Shown: positions 61,346-64,000 of the stretch, piece after piece
How positions within the stretch are numbered: position 1 is the first letter of the stretch
Layout of the letters: each line of letters starts with the position of its first letter
Assembly (NCBI GenBank): GCA_032988165.1
Contig: JANTQF010000001.1
Coordinates: forward strand, 1-64,000
Direction: 5' to 3'
DNA length: 64,000 nucleotides
Source: Emmonsiellopsis sp. PD_33
Lineage: Eukaryota > Ascomycota > Eurotiomycetes > Onygenales > Ajellomycetaceae
Translations under genes and position numbers: made by a program
The notes under the pieces: model-generated
Seen by the model: only the letters and a program-made list of their open reading frames with translations
Database searches by the model: none
Told to the model about the DNA's origin: nothing

Positions 61346-62819
61346 TTATGGAAATATTGAAGAGAGACAGGGTAGATAGAATGTATAGTCACCAAAAAAC
61401 CCTCACAGTCTAAAAAGAAAAGAGGAAATAATAGAGTAAAGGCAGGCTGTATATAGCTGCAAAGAAAAAAAGTCCTATAATAAAATTAGTTGATTAAATA
61501 AAATGTTGGAAAATTACAAATACTAATATTTATATAGGTTTACTAGGGTCTTACTGAGCTGCATCAAATCTATTCCAAAATTATGAGCCTCTAAAAATTC
61601 AAGACATAGTAATGCATTGAAAAGAAGCTTATTATGAAGAAAGAAATTGAATAAGAGCAAGATATATTATCTAGTGTACCCAACATATTAATGATGAGGG
61701 GAGTGCCTCTAAGATCATTCATAAAGTGTGGAGGAAGAGGCCTTAATATTGAGGGATCTAATCTCCCATTAGTCTCAAACATGTAATATGAGTTTAACAT
61801 GGGCAGTGATTAAATGAATGCAGAGAGATGAGATTTGAAGAGCAGCAAATGAGAATAAAATATATTAAAGATGAATACTAAACAATTAGTGCATCAATCA
61901 CTCAAAAGAAAGAAAATATTATTTGGGTTGAGCCTGGGAGAGAGATTAAGCAAGGATGCATCAGATTAATGCATTAGGATGAGAGGAGAATGGAGCTATA
62001 GCATGCAGAGGGGAGATTTTGAAGACTTAGTGGGATGTGTGTAAAGCTGTAAAATGGAAGAGTATGAAAATGAGATGAAAACCATCAGACAAAATGAAAG
62101 AGTAGAAGAAGAGACTTATATTAAATTAATATGAGAGTTAAGACTAACAATACAGAGTTATTAGTTCTGACAGGTAGTACTCACAATAGACTATTATAAG
62201 GGCTGGATTTGAAGAAGAGCAAATGAGAATAAAATATATTAAAGATGAATACTAAACAATTAGTGCATCAATCACTTGAAAGAAAGAAAATATTGTTTGG
62301 GTTGAGCCTGGAAGAGAGATTGAGCAAGGATGCATCAGATTGATGTGTTGGGATGAGAGGAGAATGGAGCTATAATACACACAGAATGATCTAAGAGCTA
62401 AAGGGGGTTAAGGGTGATTTGGAAGCTGAGGAAAGGTCTGTAATAGTATAGAAGGAGATGAGAGCAGAGAGGAAGAGAAGGTGAGAATAGGGAAAAATAA
62501 GAGAGAAAATAAGAGGAAAGAAAGATGAAGCTGGAGAGGGAAAGATCAGATCATTTACATATATACACAGTCAAGAGTCATACTAAACCTAATTTGGCTT
62601 TCCAGAACTGGGCCAGGTGACTGACATCCATAGATGGGCCTGCAGGTAGAACCCTGGGCTCATACTACTAGTATAATTAGGCCTCAAAGATGAATCAAGG
62701 AATCAAGAAATTATTAATAGCTGTGTATATAATATTTATCATCAAATCAGAGAAAGCAGAGGATAATAGTATTACTTGCTGAGCACATATAGTATGAAAC
62801 TAAGTACATAAATCAAGCA
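61346..62819. other. Spacer with a recent direct duplication
   Basis: No domain recognised. It holds the 61832/62206 repeat pair and purine-rich sequence. Confidence 0.5.
61832..62372. repeat. Two near-identical ~167-bp direct repeats, 374 bp apart
   Basis: 61832-61998 and 62206-62372 (GATTTGAAGA then AATACTAAACAATTAGTGC and ATGGAGCTATA) differ at about ten positions, almost all transitions. Two of these are CA/TG pairs (61903 with 62277; 61972 with 62346). Confidence 0.92.
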
Positions 62820-64000
62820 TCATGATGAGACAAATAAGAAGTTACTATATTCCTTATTAAGGAGATGAAACAAGATGAGCACTCTGTAAGATATAAATTC
62901 ATTCTCACTCTTATTGCAGGCAATATGAGCTTTGACACTGGATGATAGAGACTCATAAATGTAATTAAATGTCCACTGGTGCACATAAGACATGTATGAG
63001 CTCAATTCCTCATCAGGTGGATGTGGCCCTGATTGATCATAGATACTAGTAGACCAGAGATTTACTTTCCAAAGTATATCATTAATTTCCACAATTCAAG
63101 GATGATAGTTGTCTGCACCCTTTAAGAGAAAAGAAGGTTGGGAAATGATCTTAACCATCTCATCAAACTGCTGAATGGCTTCCTTAATAGAGGATGATAA
63201 GACTAAAATTTTGAATTCAGATTCAGATTCAGATTTGAATTTGGACTCTTCAACATCTTGTGAAGCTTGATCTTTTATTTTCTCTTTCTTATAGCCTTAC
63301 TCTCTGACTTCATCTTTATTCTCATCTCTATCTGCTGCTTTAACTTTGGCTTCATCTATATTCTCCTGCCTGAGTTATCATGTTTGTTGTGCTATACCTG
63401 TCAGGGGTGATGTAGTGCATCATTTTCAGTTGATTGATAGTGATTCCTAACTATAGCTGAGTAGCAGGATGCCAGGAACTGGATCTTTAGGTGGGTTAGA
63501 TTAAGGAATGATCTTAACCCTCTTATCAAAGTACTAAATGGCTTTATTAGTAGAGGGTGACAAGCTTGAAATCTTAGACTCAGATTTAGATTTAGAATTG
63601 GATTGGGGTTGGGATTCAGAATCAGGTTGGAAATTAGAATTGAATTTGAATTTAGATTTAAATTCAAAATCAGATTGAGAATTGAAATCAGATTTGAACT
63701 CTTAAATATCTTATGGAGCTTAATCTTTTATTTTCTCTTCCTCATGGCCTTACTCTGCAGCTTCATCTTTATTCTTATCTTTATCTACTACTTTAACTTC
63801 AGCTTCATCTATGTTCTCCTGCCTGAGTTGTCACATTCATTGTGCTATACCTATCAGGGGTGATGTAGTGCATCATTTTCAGTTGATTGGCAGTAATTCT
63901 AATTCCTGACTATGGCTGGGTAGCAGGATGCCAGGAAGTGGATCTTTAGGTGGATTAGATTGAGAAATAGTCTTAATCCTCTTATTAAAGTGCTGAATGG
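62820..64000 (-). pseudogene. Gag-like frame of a copia-type element with tandem N-terminal units; runs off the window
   Basis: The minus-strand phase ending at 62820 reads AIQQFDEMVKIISQPSFLLK, then GADNYHP-TGA-IVEINDILWK, NLWSTSIYDQ and VHQWTFNYIYESLSSSVKAH. The pattern L-x-G-x-x-NY-x-x-W followed by an I-x-x-x-L helix resembles the start of copia Gag (DUF4219/UBN2-like), with the Trp turned into TGA. Upstream lie two further partial copies of the region before it, with IDEAKVKAADRDENKDEV or IDEAEVKVVDKDKNKDEA, then a Ser/Lys/Glu/Phe/Asn stretch from a TTCAGA/GAATTT hexamer microsatellite, then FDKRVKII. Unit lengths are 363 and 459 bp, the difference lying in the hexamer tract. The frame continues beyond base 64000. 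Confidence 0.45.

Noticed and set aside
1..64000. CRISPR array, bacterial operons or a prokaryotic replicon
   Set aside because: Telomere repeats, introns, LTR sequence and fungal-type domains show a eukaryotic chromosome end. The tandem repeats here lack unique spacers.

Overview
Kind of DNA. The window begins with about 180 bp of CCCTAA repeats, so it is the left end of a linear eukaryotic chromosome with TTAGGG-type telomeres. Short spliceosomal introns (58-85 nt, GTATGT/GTAAGT donors, CTAAC/CTAAT branch points), gypsy and copia-like remnants, BTB genes, a DUF3638 gene and an OrsD-RecQ helicase point to a filamentous ascomycete. The total loss of CpG resembles what has been reported for repeats of Onygenales (Coccidioides/Blastomyces type), but that placement is an inference. 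By eye I found only three CpG dinucleotides in 64 kb (6319, 8610, 43201). Sister repeats differ by CA versus TG at the same position, and coding frames are broken almost only by TAA, TAG or TGA where Gln, Arg or Trp is expected. This is the signature of heavy RIP-like C-to-T mutation, so nearly every gene here is annotated as a pseudogene.

Layout. 0-1.2 kb: telomere, a 7-bp satellite and a 111-bp coding repeat. 1.7-5.2 kb: a 1149-codon unidentified minus-strand frame. 5.2-16 kb: weak remnants, an unidentified 596-codon minus frame, a nested inverted-repeat element and a 315-codon cysteine-cluster/coiled-coil frame. 16.5-26 kb, plus strand: gypsy Gag, the C-terminal part of a DUF3638 protein, a BTB gene and an internally duplicated gene. 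26.8-28.9 kb: telomere-like interstitial repeats and direct duplications. 28.9-40.3 kb, all minus strand: a SNF2-family ATPase (3 exons), a zinc-finger JmjC/cupin protein (3 exons) and a UPF1/DNA2-like SF1 helicase (1152 codons). 40.3-43.3 kb: minisatellites, a copia-like LTR and a second telomere-like array. 43.7-54 kb: a degenerate array of one unidentified gene family mixed with BTB fragments. 55.6-61.3 kb, minus: a 211-aa protein with 12-residue K-x-E repeats and a telomere-linked helicase (OrsD/DUF3505 domain plus RecQ). 62.8-64 kb: a Gag-like frame with tandemly repeated N-terminal units running off the window.

How it fits together. The large frames (SNF2, JmjC, SF1, RecQ and the telomere-proximal unknown) all read toward the telomere and keep their frame, or splice in frame, over 1.2-4.7 kb. 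They were therefore intact genes until point mutation silenced them, not old indel-ridden debris. Three chromatin or nucleic-acid remodelling genes side by side (SNF2, JmjC, SF1) form the most interesting unit and may have been one subtelomeric gene block that was duplicated and then hit by RIP. Exact boundaries, the host and copy number elsewhere cannot be settled from this window.
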